64,000 bases of DNA from Symbiodinium sp. CCMP2592 (lineage: Eukaryota; Sar; Dinophyceae; Suessiales; Symbiodiniaceae): NCBI GenBank assembly GCA_905221615.1, contig CAJNDT010002913.1:440380-504379 (forward strand), read 5' to 3'. Position numbers and translations under genes: made by a program. Below, one piece after another: positions 40,890 through 50,999 of the stretch. The notes below the pieces were generated by a model. The model saw only the letters and a list, made by a program, of their open reading frames with translations, searched no databases and had not been told where the DNA came from. Every line of letters starts with the position of its first letter. Positions within the stretch are counted from its first letter, which is position 1.

Positions 40890-41450
40890 ATGGTGCGTTG
40901 CCACCCAGGCTGTAAAGATTTAGCGTTTTGGGCCGCAGGGCACAATAACCATAGGGAGGTATTACGGTGTTCATGCTGCATGGCTCTGACTTTCTTGGGT
41001 TGGTGGAGATTGAGAAAATGTCGTAGAGCCCCCGGATCATTGACAGCCCAGGAACGTTTAGGGTATACGAGTTTAAGATCTTGGGTTATCAATTTTCCCA
41101 ACAATCAGAGGTGTGAGAAGGATAACCGGACTCTAAGCGAAGTCACGCTGATGCAAGCGAAGAAACCCACGAAGAGTTGCCGAAACCCTGCATGCTTGCG
41201 GTTGTGTGCTGGATGCAAATTGAATAGGGAACTGGTGTCTGCTCATGCTCCACCATTCTGCTGTGGAGGGGAGGCGATCGCCTTTACACCATCTATCCCG
41301 CAGCTCATCGAGCTGCCTCCATCAGCGATCTGTATGCCTCACAGCTTCGCCAGATCGTCAGCCTTGACCACGTATAGCCCGACAAGGCCACTATGCAGAT
41401 GTGCTGCATTCGCAACCACACGTCGTGGTCACGCTGACCCCGGGGCCTGA
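40890..41450 (+). CDS. Longest non-repetitive open frame on the plus strand (186 codons)
   Basis: ATG at 40890, TGA at 41448-41450. Composition is Cys/Leu/Arg/Pro-rich, with pairs such as RLCAGCKLN and PFCCGG, and no domain I recognise. It starts just after the array at 40440. A frame this long is expected about once by chance in a window this size, so it may not be a gene. No splice signals are needed for the frame. Confidence 0.2.
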   Translation: MVRCHPGCKDLAFWAAGHNNHREVLRCSCCMALTFLGWWRLRKCRRAPGSLTAQERLGYTSLRSWVINFPNNQRCEKDNRTLSEVTLMQAKKPTKSCRNPACLRLCAGCKLNRELVSAHAPPFCCGGEAIAFTPSIPQLIELPPSAICMPHSFARSSALTTYSPTRPLCRCAAFATTRRGHADPGA

Positions 41451-41855
41451 GCCCCAGACTTAACTAAGCCCTTGTAGAACCTTGTGTCTGCCACGACAGA
41501 TTCGAGGAAAGGAGCGCTAATCACAAAAGCTATGAGCCACCCAGACAACCGACACGAACTGCGACGCAAAGCACAAGGTTTTGGGTTTACGGTATAGGGT
41601 CAGCGTATGGGGTCTCGGATTTAAGGTTGTTTGAACCTACAATCTTAAGGAAACCGGTTCCGACAACCTAAACACCTGCTTACTTCAGAAACACATGCCC
41701 CAGAGGCCTGCATTAACTCTCATCCTCAATAAACGGGCCCAAGACAGCTAAAACTTTCAAAAAGAGCCCAAGTATAAAAGGGCAAGCAGTTTAAAGTTAT
41801 CCCATTGATTATCTAAGTTAAAGATCACTCAACCCCTCAGCAGGAAAGTCTGACA

Positions 41856-41962
41856 TAGGTGGGGGGCCCTTAGTAATTAGAATAGATTTTGGGGCCGATT
41901 ATACGATGAATATAATGAGGAGCCCCCAACATACTATAGGTAGTTATCAAGGCCACTATAGT
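41856..41962. mobile_element. MITE-like element, family E copy 13
   Basis: GGGGGGCCCTTAGTAATTAG at the left and GGTAGTTATCAAGGCCACTA at the right; interior GATGAATATAATGAGGAGCC. A frame (SHTVKCNPVQKTDQLAAWCL) opens directly after its GTAG end. Confidence 0.85.
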
Positions 41963-42159
41963 AGGAGCCACACAGTCAAGTGCAATCCAGTGCAAAAAAC
42001 AGACCAGCTGGCAGCCTGGTGCTTGTTCCTTGGTGGACGGTTACACGGCTAGCGGTTTGGGTTTGGGGTTTCGGATTTGGGGGTTCTGGGCTCAAGATGC
42101 AGGGTCTTGACTTTCTGTCGAAGCTGGCTGTAGACTTTCTCCCTTAACCCTAAACCCTA

Positions 42160-42261
42160 AACCGTGGCGGTTGCATGGAGTTTTGCGTGCGGTGCTTTGC
42201 AGCCCAAGCCGGGGCTAGACGCTTGAGCCCACAGTTCCGGGTCCCTGAGAACCTCGACGCT
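42160..42261. other. GC-rich unique island abutting a family F element
   Basis: Both strands are open. Plus: QAGARRLSPQFRVPENLDAQ after GGTGCTTTGCAG. Minus: VEVLRDPELWAQASSPGLGC after the pyrimidine-rich right end of the neighbouring element. It may be an exon; strand unresolved. Confidence 0.2.
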
Positions 42262-42402
42262 CAAAGGGGAAAAGGAGGGACCCTTAATGGGGACCCCTAC
42301 CCTATAATGAGCTATATAATTGGTATATAATGGGTATATAATAGCTTTTTTCAGGGTATACACCTCGGGGTTCTTATTAAGGGTCCCTCCCTTTACCCTT
42401 GG
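42262..42402. mobile_element. MITE-like element, family F copy 2
   Basis: AAAGGGGAAAAGGAGGGACC and GGGTCCCTCCCTTTACCCTT. The interior is about 40 bases longer than in copy 1, with an extra TATATAATGGG unit and AGGGTATACACC. Confidence 0.9.
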
Positions 42403-42419
42403 AGACGCTGACCAACTAT

Positions 42420-43084
42420 ACCCGGATACTGTAAACCTTTGCTTGGAAAACTTTCTAGATCCACGAACCCCAAAAATCAGATAATGCCCTACACCCCAAA
42501 ATCTGAATCGTAACCTACGCGTATTCTGAATTCTGAATCCTTAGCCGCTTAAGTATGTGTAGACGACACCCCAGGCCCATCGCAAAGAATACACGACAAC
42601 TGCGACCCGACGAGGCATCTTGGGTGATCATGAAGAAAGAAGGACGCCCTTTTAAGGGGCCGTAAAAGTAACAGTAGGGTTTGGGGGTATATTGCAGTAA
42701 CAATGTGAGCACCCTGAGGGGAAATACCATATACCGGTATAGCAACAACCAAATGACCGAAGTGATCGCGACGAGCTCCTAAGTGACACCCGTCGGACAT
42801 CGAAAAATACATTTCATGTGAAAACCGCCCGCCCAAATCAAATTTGCGAGTTCTGCAGCCCCGGAAATTTGAGAAACCCTCAAAACAACCTCTGAGGCAT
42901 CGCAATCTGTTCAGGAAAACTCTGAAAGACTGAAATTAGTGCAAAGGCCTGGGATATTTGACTGAAGCTTGGGCACTCTATCGCCATAAGAACATGTTTA
43001 TGAACATCAGACGAGCAATTCTGAAATGTCTTTAAACCACTGGCTCAAACAGCTGAACACCCCGAACGTCCTCGATCTCCTCTA
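42420..43084. other. Gene-poor stretch
   Basis: Mostly unique. Minus frames of 77 and 118 codons (42515-42905) overlap, without support. No element recognised. Confidence 0.3.
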
Positions 43085-43235
43085 ACTCACCATAAACCCC
43101 AAACCCTGACACCCTAAACCCCTAAACCTCAAAACCCTGCACCCTCAATCCTAACCCCTCAACCATAAACCCCTCAACCTTAGACCTCAACCCTAAACTC
43201 CCAACCCGAACCCTTCATCCTAAACCCTAAACCCC
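43085..43235. repeat. Decayed CCCTAAA block
   Basis: CCCTAAACCCC, CCCTCAACC and CCCTGAC variants. Confidence 0.8.
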
Positions 43236-43328
43236 AAAGCCTGACCCCTTTATAGAACCCTTATCGATCCCTTTAAGGAACCCCAAGAGGATCCCTTTAA
43301 AGGTACCCTGAACCCTAAAAGGCAGAGC

Positions 43329-43390
43329 CGGGGAGCTGAAGGAAGAACCGCCTCAGGCGGCATTGCAAGCTGAAGGGCAGCCCCTGGTCC
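43329..43390 (+). other. GC-rich exon-like core
   Basis: After AAAAGGCAG a plus frame encodes AGELKEEPPQAALQAEGQPL up to GTCCTGG. It lies between a C-rich and a G-rich telomere-like block. Short, so chance is possible. Confidence 0.2.
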
Positions 43391-43395
43391 TGGGT

Positions 43396-43536
43396 TTAGG
43401 GTTTAGGGTTTAGGGTTTAGGGTTTGGGGTTTAGGGTTTAGGGGTTTAGGGTTTAGGGTTTAGGGTTTAGGGTTTAGGGTTTAGGGTTTGGGGTTTAGGG
43501 TTTGGGGTTTAGGGTTTAGGGTTTAGGGTTTAGGTG
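43396..43536 (+). repeat. TTTAGGG tract
   Basis: About twenty units, mostly exact, with three TTTGGGG and one TTTAGGGG. Confidence 0.95.
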
Positions 43537-43555
43537 CTGCTTGTTTCTCGCATTT

Positions 43556-43655
43556 CTTACCTTTGGTTCGTAGGGAATGGAAGGGGCCTTATAAAGGGGT
43601 CTATAAGGGTTACTATAGGGGATCTATAGCGGCACTATAATACTAACCAAAGGTA
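43556..43655. mobile_element. MITE-like element, family H copy 2
   Basis: TTACCTTTGGTTCGTAGGGA and TACTAACCAAAGGTAA around GGGGCCTTATAAAGGGGTCT. Confidence 0.85.
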
Positions 43656-44034
43656 AAATTTCGGGCTCTAGACCTGTGGAGTTGAGGGTTCATGGTATAA
43701 GGGTTTAGGGTTTGAAGATTTGGGGGGCTGAAGCATTTGGGGCTTGGGGGTTTAGGGGTTTAAGTTCCAGGGCTTCGGAGCTTAGCGATTCGAGCCTAGC
43801 ACTGACGATCGCAGAGCTTTGAAATTAAAGCTAACAAGGTAATATAAGGTCAGAATAGTGGCTCTGTATGAAACATAGTAGTTCTGTATGAACCGTATTC
43901 CAAGATCCTCGGTCCCACGGTGGCGGAGGGGCTTTGGCACAAGGTAAGATTTAAGGCACTGGGCCGGGTGTACTGGACGGTTCGAAGAGGGATTAGATCT
44001 CATTCATTCAGGACCGAAACCCCTATTTAGAATC

Positions 44035-44086
44035 ATGCCTGATCCGAAACCTTTAACCAAAGCAACACCGACGGCTACCACTACCG

Positions 44087-44117
<31 letters not shown>

Positions 44118-44226
44118 CACTACTACTACCACTACCACTACCACTACCACTACTACTACTACTACTACTGCTACTACAACCACGACAACAACTACTTGCT
44201 CAAATTCCGACCTATGCAAAGCGTAA
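44035..44226 (+). CDS. Short Thr-rich open frame
   Basis: 63 codons from ATG to TAA: MPDPKPLTKATPTATT, a run of Thr from the (TAC)n array in the ACT/ACC frame, then CSNSDLCKA. The unique flanks are short and the array keeps the frame open by itself. Confidence 0.12.
44072..44195 (+). repeat. (TAC)n trinucleotide array
   Basis: About forty TAC units with CAC interruptions in the middle. Confidence 0.95.
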
Positions 44227-45640
44227 GACTACCTGGCAGTCCGGGAGTTTCGGTTTAAGGTTTAGGGTGCAAGCGGCGCTGAGTGCAAAGGGTTAGCGTT
44301 GCAGTTTTGGGGTGCAGGGAATCGGGACTACGAACCTTTCGGGCCGAATCCCCAAGATTCTGGGAGCCACATCAAACATGACAAGGACCAACGCTTACTG
44401 ACAAATTCCTTCATTTAACCCTCGACAAAAATTCTGAACCCTCGGCCTTAAACCCGTTGACCCTGAAGCACTCTGTTTGAAAATCGAGCCTTCATCATCT
44501 GGTTCAGGTGATGCATCCTCTTTCGGAACTCCTCCACAAACACAGGGGATACAGCGGAAGTAAACGGTTCAATGTTTTGGGTCTGGGCTTAGTGTGTGGG
44601 ATTCGGGGTTTGCGGGTGCGGGGTTGGCGCTTCGAGTTCGGGGTTGAGTTCTTACAGTCTGGATAACAAAATGCACGCACACAAAAATACAAACACATGT
44701 GCACAGCTGCCTCTGACACATTCACACGCAAATTCATGTATACAAAGACATACACCATACATACATATACGATTACATATACATATATAAATAATTACAA
44801 ACACATGTGCGTGTATGTATGTACGTGCGCAGGTGTTGTAGACAAAACACTCAGAAATAAATAATAGTATATAGTGAATGTGTATAAATATAACCACACA
44901 TGTAGTTCCTGGCTGATGGGTTCGGCACACTGCGTCGGAGAAGCCCGGTCAACAGCTTCCTTCGGTATTGCAAGGAGCCGTACGGCTGGTTTGTTTGGTG
45001 AAGGGCTGCGATCGGTTTAAGAGTTAAAACTTACAGGGTTCAGGGTAGTGGGTGTGACAGACTACCTATCGAAGCCAAGCGACTTGTGCTTTGTCAAACC
45101 TGTCAACATCACCAACCAAGAAGACCGCGTCTTCGGGAGATGTATAATTGCAGCTCCAGAGCAATACAACGGTTTAGGGTTTCACTAGAAGCCCTAACCT
45201 TTCTCAGTTTCTGAATTGAAAAAGCCCCCCTACCGCCTTCCCAACAAATACCCCGAATGCACGAAAACCCACACCTACCACCCCAACATGTCCCTAAACT
45301 AAACCCCAAAATTAAACCCTAGGCCCAAACCCTGAAATCTAAACCCTCAACCCTGAACCTCAATCCCAAGACCCCCAACTCTGCATCGTAAGCCCTACAC
45401 CTCAAATCCTAAACCCGCTCTAGAACTTGAACCCTATGCCCTACACGTTAAACCACGACCCGGCTTTCTCCTGGCTCTCTTTGGTGATGTCTTGCACTAT
45501 GCCTCCGACTTCTCCTCGGAGCTTCAGGATTTCAGTTTCAGTGGGCTCGGGCTCAAGAGGGCTCATTGTATAGGGTGTAGGGTCTCGGGTTTAGGGTTTA
45601 CGGGTGCCTGATGTACTGGCATTTGATAACTAAACTGGAA
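44200..45640. other. Gene-poor stretch with a CA/TACA low-complexity patch
   Basis: ACACACATAC-type words at about 44670-44900 and decayed CCCTAAA sequence at 45295-45450. No gene recognised. Confidence 0.35.
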
Positions 45641-45652
45641 TAGGGTTTAATT

Positions 45653-46025
45653 CTATATAAGGGCTGTGAAAGGCGATATGCTCCGCCGCCTCGGCCGTGA
45701 AGGCGCGCACTGCGAATGGAGTTTCGCGATGCTTCTCCGGTGTTTCTGGAGGATGTGCTCAGCGGGCATGCGTAATGTGTCGATCCCATGCTTCCACATG
45801 GCGCGGCGCAATTCTTTCACCTGCCGAGCTGGTGCGCTGGATGTCGCGGGTCCGCGCTTAGTTTGCTGGAGCGACTGGTGATCATGGAGTCGTCGGAGTC
45901 GGCTCCCGTCCGCCACCGTTGCGGGGCACTGGTAGAGGCGGTCTTGGAGGACATCTTGCACTTGTCCGACATCGTTGGAGAAAGACTTTCGTGGGAAATC
46001 TTGACCGTATTAAACAATTACTTCG
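45653..46025 (-). pseudogene. GC-rich coding relic, unidentified
   Basis: The base composition rises sharply here. On the minus strand two overlapping frames are open: 46017-45817 (ISHESLSPTMSDKCKMSSKT) and 45961-45653. In the second, the part from QVKELRRAMWKHGIDTLRMP to HSQ looks like folded protein. A shift between the frames near 45835 would join them, so I read it as one gene piece broken by an indel. It is cut off from the larger relic at 46783-48720 by a telomere-like tract (46066-46262), and the two may be parts of one gene. Confidence 0.35.
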
Positions 46026-46065
46026 GCTGCCATATTCGAACACCACGGCCACTGGCGATGAAAAG

Positions 46066-46262
46066 CCTAAACCCCAAACCCTAAACCACAGCGTAAACCC
46101 TAAACAAACCCCAAACCTAAAGCCTAAACCCTAAACAAACCCCAAACCTAAACCCCAAACCCTAAACTCTAAACAAACCCCAAACCTAAACCCTAAACCC
46201 CAAGCCCTAAACCCTAAACAAACCCCAAACCTAAACCCTAAACCCCAAATCCTAAATCATCC
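46066..46262. repeat. CCCTAAA block with a 24-base higher-order word
   Basis: TAAACAAACCCCAAACCTAA recurs four times, spaced by two to four CCCTAAA-type heptamers. Confidence 0.9.
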
Positions 46263-46782
46263 AAACCCTTTTTGCAGACAGCCGTGGGTTGAACGGCTGG
46301 GGTCGTAGGCCTTGCCGAAAAGGAGTTGCTCCCACGTGCAACCGTGTGTGTCTTGCAACCGAGTAGCATCTGCTGAAGCTATAACAACTGATCTGAACGG
46401 AATTGCTTTCCCTTAAAAAGCATTGCATTGCTCTTGACATGCCTGCCTTGTTTCTGCCCTGATGGACTCTTATCGAACTGGCCTTCCATGTGCACCACGA
46501 GCTGCTAGCAGCACGGCTCTTATACTACTCGGGCTCTGCCTTGGATCGTCGGATCGTTCTGAGTTCTTGGACGGCAACTCTCGCTACAGATCTTCTAGCC
46601 TTCCATCTCCAGTTGCAGATACGGACTTCAAAGACCCTTTAAAACGCTCATGCTTAGGCTCTTCAAGGAGGTCCGCCGATCCAAGGTTCGTCGATGCAGT
46701 GGCGCACGAACGCCTCATCGAAAGCTGCGCCGAATTTCCATGCGGCGCTTGCGTGGACGGCCAGGCATCGGCCGATATTCAG

Positions 46783-48720
46783 TCATCCGAGGAGCCTGTG
46801 TCAGCTGCTTCCTCTTGGCGCCGGCGCTCCCGCCATTCGGGCCAGTCCACCGGGCCAATGAAACCGGGCTGGAGGTCCTTGCGACGCTCCAGTTCCAGCT
46901 CTTTGGAGAGAATATCCGCTTAAACCAAATTGCGAGGTCGGTGCCTCTGGCATTGGGTGAAATAAGCTGCTTAAAGTCCATGGACTTGCGCTTAACTCGT
47001 GCACTCCGTTCCTCCTTTTCGTCGTTGATCCGGACCTTCAGGGTCCAGTCGGAGCCCCTCGGGTGGCCGGGTCGAACGGCAAAGATCGGAGTCGCGCCCA
47101 GCCCTTTCTGGAATCCGTGGCCTTTCAGAGCGTCTGCGACGTCTTGTGGCAAGCCGGTCCTGGCAAGAGCGGGTGTGCACCCCAACAAAAATTAGACTGC
47201 ATAAGACTGAGGCCCTCGCTTGAAGTGCCACGCTTGGATTGCACTATTGGTGCAGCCTTGGCGGGTCACATCCTTCTTGCCATGCTTGCTGACCTGAGAC
47301 GGGTTTTCTCCACGACACTCGTCCTCGGACGACCGGTCCCGGCCTTCTTCGGACTCACGACTGGAGAGAGCGTCAGGGGCGCTCGCTAGGCAGGAGTGCT
47401 TGAGCTTAGAAATCTATCCTTCAAATTGCGCAAGCGCTCACAAAAGCGACAGCCCATGCAGACGCAGCTCTTAGAGCAGCACAAGTCCCTCTGACCACAA
47501 GCATTCTTCCTTGTCGCTAGGGGCGGCAACGGCACGGTGTCGGGTAGTATCTCGCCCTGCGGATACTCTCGGAAGAGCACGTTCATCGTCGCGAAGTGAC
47601 TGTTCGGATGAAACGGCCCTTCCTTGAGCAGACACCGGCAGAACTCCTCGGAGCCTTCGCCGAATTGGGTGGCGGCTTCTTTGTGCAAGGGACACGTCGC
47701 GTCCCCATTACAGGTAGCACACTCCTTGCAATTGTGAGGGCATGGAGGCCCCCGCTTCATCCGACCACCCTTGGCGCGAATTTGCGTGCAACCCAGTGCA
47801 GCTTGTGGTGCGGCACGAATTCAGCGCCCCCGCCCTTGGAACGCCACATTCGGTAGGTCTTGACGAGGCGGGTGCGCTCTGAAACATATTCGGCCATCTT
47901 TTGTTGCATGGCCTTCAAATTCTGCCCCGGCAACAGCAGCAAACCCTGCTTCACCTTCGCGGCTGCCTCCGTCAAGACCACCTCTCCCTGGTCAGCGGCG
48001 GTGCATGCGTCACGCGCCGACTCACCCTCTTCATTTCTGCTCTTCGATCCTACCTCGCCGGCGGCTGTGTACATGCGCTGCGCGATCACGCGCAATCCCC
48101 TGGCCTTAACTCCGACATACTGTCGAAGCCGACGCCGCCCGGGCGCGCGGTCTCCCACCACATAGTCCCTGGCTCGAGACATGCAGACAAAGCTCTCGCT
48201 GAAGTCAGATGCATGTGCACACTAGCAACCGTAGCCCCAGCCTGGATCTCGGTACGAACCGTCATGGCAGAAGCAGCAGAGGCCATGGCTGTGGGAGTAC
48301 TCCAAGCAAGCAGGCTTTGCTGTTGTTGCTTTCGGAAGGACGTTGGCTGGCAATAGCTGCTAAGGCGCTAAGGTACAGGGCTCTTACGTCCACACGGTCT
48401 CGGATGGAAGTTTCTCCATCGAACCACTGTGCTGCGCCAGCACTTCCGCCCTGCTTTGAGGGGGTGTGGCCAGAGGAAGTCCCTGGAGAGCCCCAGGTCG
48501 AAGTCCAACGGGCGGCCTCCGGATTCTCCTCGTGCTGCCGCTGTTGGCGCCGGCTCAAGTTACTCGTCTGCAGCCATTCAGCAGTCCTGGGCCAGGTCGG
48601 GCGCGATCATGTTCCTCTTCCATTCCCTTGCAAGCACAATGCTGTAAGGTCCTACTGCCGTTGCCCACTTGTCCCGGCCCTCCAGAACACGAATGAAACA
48701 CTTCAAAGCTAAGCCGGTGG
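46783..48720 (-). pseudogene. GC-rich, frame-broken coding relic with a Cys/His-rich region
   Basis: Read downwards on the minus strand: 48720-48578 ends VLAREWKRNMIAPDLAQDC; 48182-47757 has 141 codons (KVKQGLLLLPGQNLKAMQQK); 47760-47386 has 124 codons with Cys clusters (CPHNCKECATCNGDATCPLH; CCSKSCVCMGCRFC) typical of zinc binding; 47394-47174 is Ser/Glu-rich; 47188-46888 contains VRINDEKEERSARVKRKS; 46919-46783 ends the reading (ADILSKELELERRKDLQPGF). Neighbouring pieces overlap in different frames (ATGA at 47757-47760; a one-base shift near 46919), so this is a decayed gene or an intron-rich one. I cannot name the family. Size, GC and decay would suit a mobile-element protein. Confidence 0.45.
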
Positions 48721-48765
48721 CCTTTGTAATTAGAATACGGCTTTTGTAATATAGCCGTAATACAA
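48719..48765. mobile_element. Family E left half at the edge of the relic
   Basis: GGCCTTTGTAATTAGAATAC, then GCTTTTGTAATATAGCCG. It lies exactly where the GC-rich coding composition stops. Confidence 0.6.
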
Positions 48766-48829
48766 TTGCAAAGTAGTGTTGATATAATGCTGATATAGTC
48801 TTCATACAGGCTTCTATAGTAACCCGAGG

Positions 48830-49980
48830 AATCCGGGTTAAGGCTTGGGGACCAGAGTGTATAGTTCAGGGTTTAGGGCTCAAGGAATAGGGTCCAGGGT
48901 TTAGGGGTCAATCTAGCTTACCTAAAGGACGGGGGGACTAAGTAGGGTTGTGAGTTAAGGTAGCTACGCTTTTAACTACATACAACCCAAATACAACCCG
49001 AGTTCAAGTAATTATGACCTCACTTGCCCAGCCCACGATACTGTAGCGGTGAGCTTGGGGCTTTAGGCTGCATGGCTTTGGGTTGAGGGTTGAAGGCTTA
49101 TAAAGGCTTATGATGATTGATACGATGCTTTTGTATTGCTATGAATATGGTCATAGTCACAACTATTATGCTTCTTCTGATAAGGAGTAGTGTTGTAAAC
49201 TAAGATTCACGGATAAAGCCATGGAGTGACCGATACCCCTGCCGAAGCGGCCGATGATGTAAGCCCAAGAAAGACCAGCGATGAGCACCACGCCACTGAG
49301 GAAAGTCCTTTCCTCAGAGCTCACACAAAGCCAAGGGAGCGCAGGAATGTCGCAGCTCTGGCTTGAGGGGTTTAGGGTTCAGGGCTTATGCAGCTTAGAT
49401 GGGGCGTGTTGGGCTCATGCAGACAGAGGGCATAGCCTTAGGAATAAATTCCATACCTTAGCACCGTGCACTCCAGGATTCTGAAACCTTCAACCCTGAG
49501 CATTAGGGTCTCGGCGGTTAAGATCGGCATCTTAAGACTGGAATTTTCGTTCTGGGCTACAATACAGTAAAGCACCCTCCGGAACAATCTTGGGAACTAT
49601 TCAGGCTTCTATGTTCAACACTAGAAGTAACACTTGCAGACAGCCTCATTCAACTAACAGTGAGAGGTTTGAGATTTCGGGCGTCTTTCCTATGGGAGCT
49701 CCACGAGCGAGCAACTGCGGTGTCTCGTCCCGTCACTGTGAGTCCTACTGTAATATGTAGGAGTCACGATTATGAAAATCAGACTTTGGGGTATTTCCCA
49801 GTAGACATATAGGGACTATGAAGGCGCAACCCCGATTTAAAATGTAAAGGCGCCCTGGCCTGGGCCCAGAACCCCCAAGCTTCTCCCCAAAACCGGAGCC
49901 CAAGCCCGAAAGGCAGCTCTGCTGATCCGATTGCATCCCAGATCTCCGGATCTAAACCTATGAGCACCCTATCTTTTTTT
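48830..49980. other. Gene-poor stretch
   Basis: Decayed telomere-like words (48860-48905), an imperfect inverted segment around 48950-49030 (GGGTTGTGAG and ACAACCCGAG), otherwise unique. A similar ACAACCCGAG segment occurs near 63285. No gene recognised. Confidence 0.3.
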
Positions 49981-49981
49981 A

Positions 49982-50040
49982 AGGGTTTAGGGTTTAGGGT
50001 TTAGAGTTTAGGGTTTAAGTTTAAGGTTTAGGGGCTAAGA
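49982..50040 (+). repeat. TTTAGGG tract
   Basis: Three exact units, then TTTAGAG and TTTAAGG variants. Confidence 0.85.
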
Positions 50041-50380
50041 GGTGCCTGGGATAATAGCTTTGCGCAGAAGCTTCGTGATCAAAAAGTTATGAGCCCCTGA
50101 GGCTAGCTTTCACAGTGGGCTGAGGCTTCAGGATATCAGGAGCTTGGGGAGTCGGGTCAGAGGGCCTTAAGGGTTCAGGGTCTCGAGTTTGGGGGGGTAG
50201 AGTTTCAACATCCAAGGTTCTTTTTTTTTTGAGGGCCCTTTTCCTCCCCGCTACAGTCGCAACATCCAAGGTTCGGAGCTCAGGATTTAGGGTTCAGTTC
50301 GTGGCCAGCTTGATTGTGCCTCACACCACAGCCGAACCTCTCCATGTATTTTAGAGAGGTGTCACGAGTGGGTTTTTTCG

Positions 50381-50925
50381 AACTCGAATCTTTGAGAGTT
50401 TGAACGTAGTACATGTTGGACGGGATTCGAGAGTTTGAAAGTTTGAAAAGTTTGGAGAATGAAGAGTTTGAAGTTTGAAAGTTTGAGAGTTTCGAGTTCG
50501 AAAGCTGGCGCGAGTTTGGAACTTGAAAATTTGAAACCCAGGAAATTTGAAAGTTTGAAGCCTCGAAGATTGAAAGTTCGAAAGTTTGAAAAGGAGAAGG
50601 ACCGCTGGAGACGTGTAGGGGTTCACAGAGCAGCCCTCAGGCTCGAGTTCGAAAGTTTGAGAGCTTGGAGTTTGAAAGTTTGAAACCCAGGAAGTTTGAA
50701 AGTTCGAAAGCTTCGAAGACTGAAATTTCGAAACTTTCAAACTTTGGGGGGTTGAAGGTTTGAAGTTTTCAAATTTCGAAAGTTTGAAAGTTTGAGAGCC
50801 GTGGAGTTGGAAAGTCTGAGATGTTCAAAGTTTGAGAGTTTGGGAGTTTGAAGGTTTGTAAGTTTGAAGAGTCTGAAGTTTGAATACATTGAAAGTTTGA
50901 GTTTGAAACCATGTTGACGTCCTCA
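50381..50925 (+). repeat. Satellite of GAAAGTTT-type octamers
   Basis: GAAAGTTTGAAAGTTTGAGA and related words (TTTGAGAG, TTCGAAAG) fill about 540 bases with a period near 8. Open frames of 129 codons (minus) and 74 codons (plus) in it are low-complexity products of the repeat. Confidence 0.9.
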
Positions 50926-50999
50926 TTTTAGGGTCTGGGCCCGGTAACTCCGAGTCCGATTCAATAGCCCGGGATCCCCCCGGGCGAACGGGTAGTCCT

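Noticed and set aside
46462..46923. 153-codon plus-strand open frame
   Set aside because: It lies antisense to protein-like minus-strand pieces in GC-rich DNA, where shadow frames are usual.
47901..48712. Plus-strand open frames of 151 and 167 codons
   Set aside because: Antisense shadows of the minus-strand relic; overlapping and in different frames.
50351..50740. Phe/Lys/Ser-rich 129-codon frame
   Set aside because: A translation of the octamer satellite; all frames of such an array look alike.
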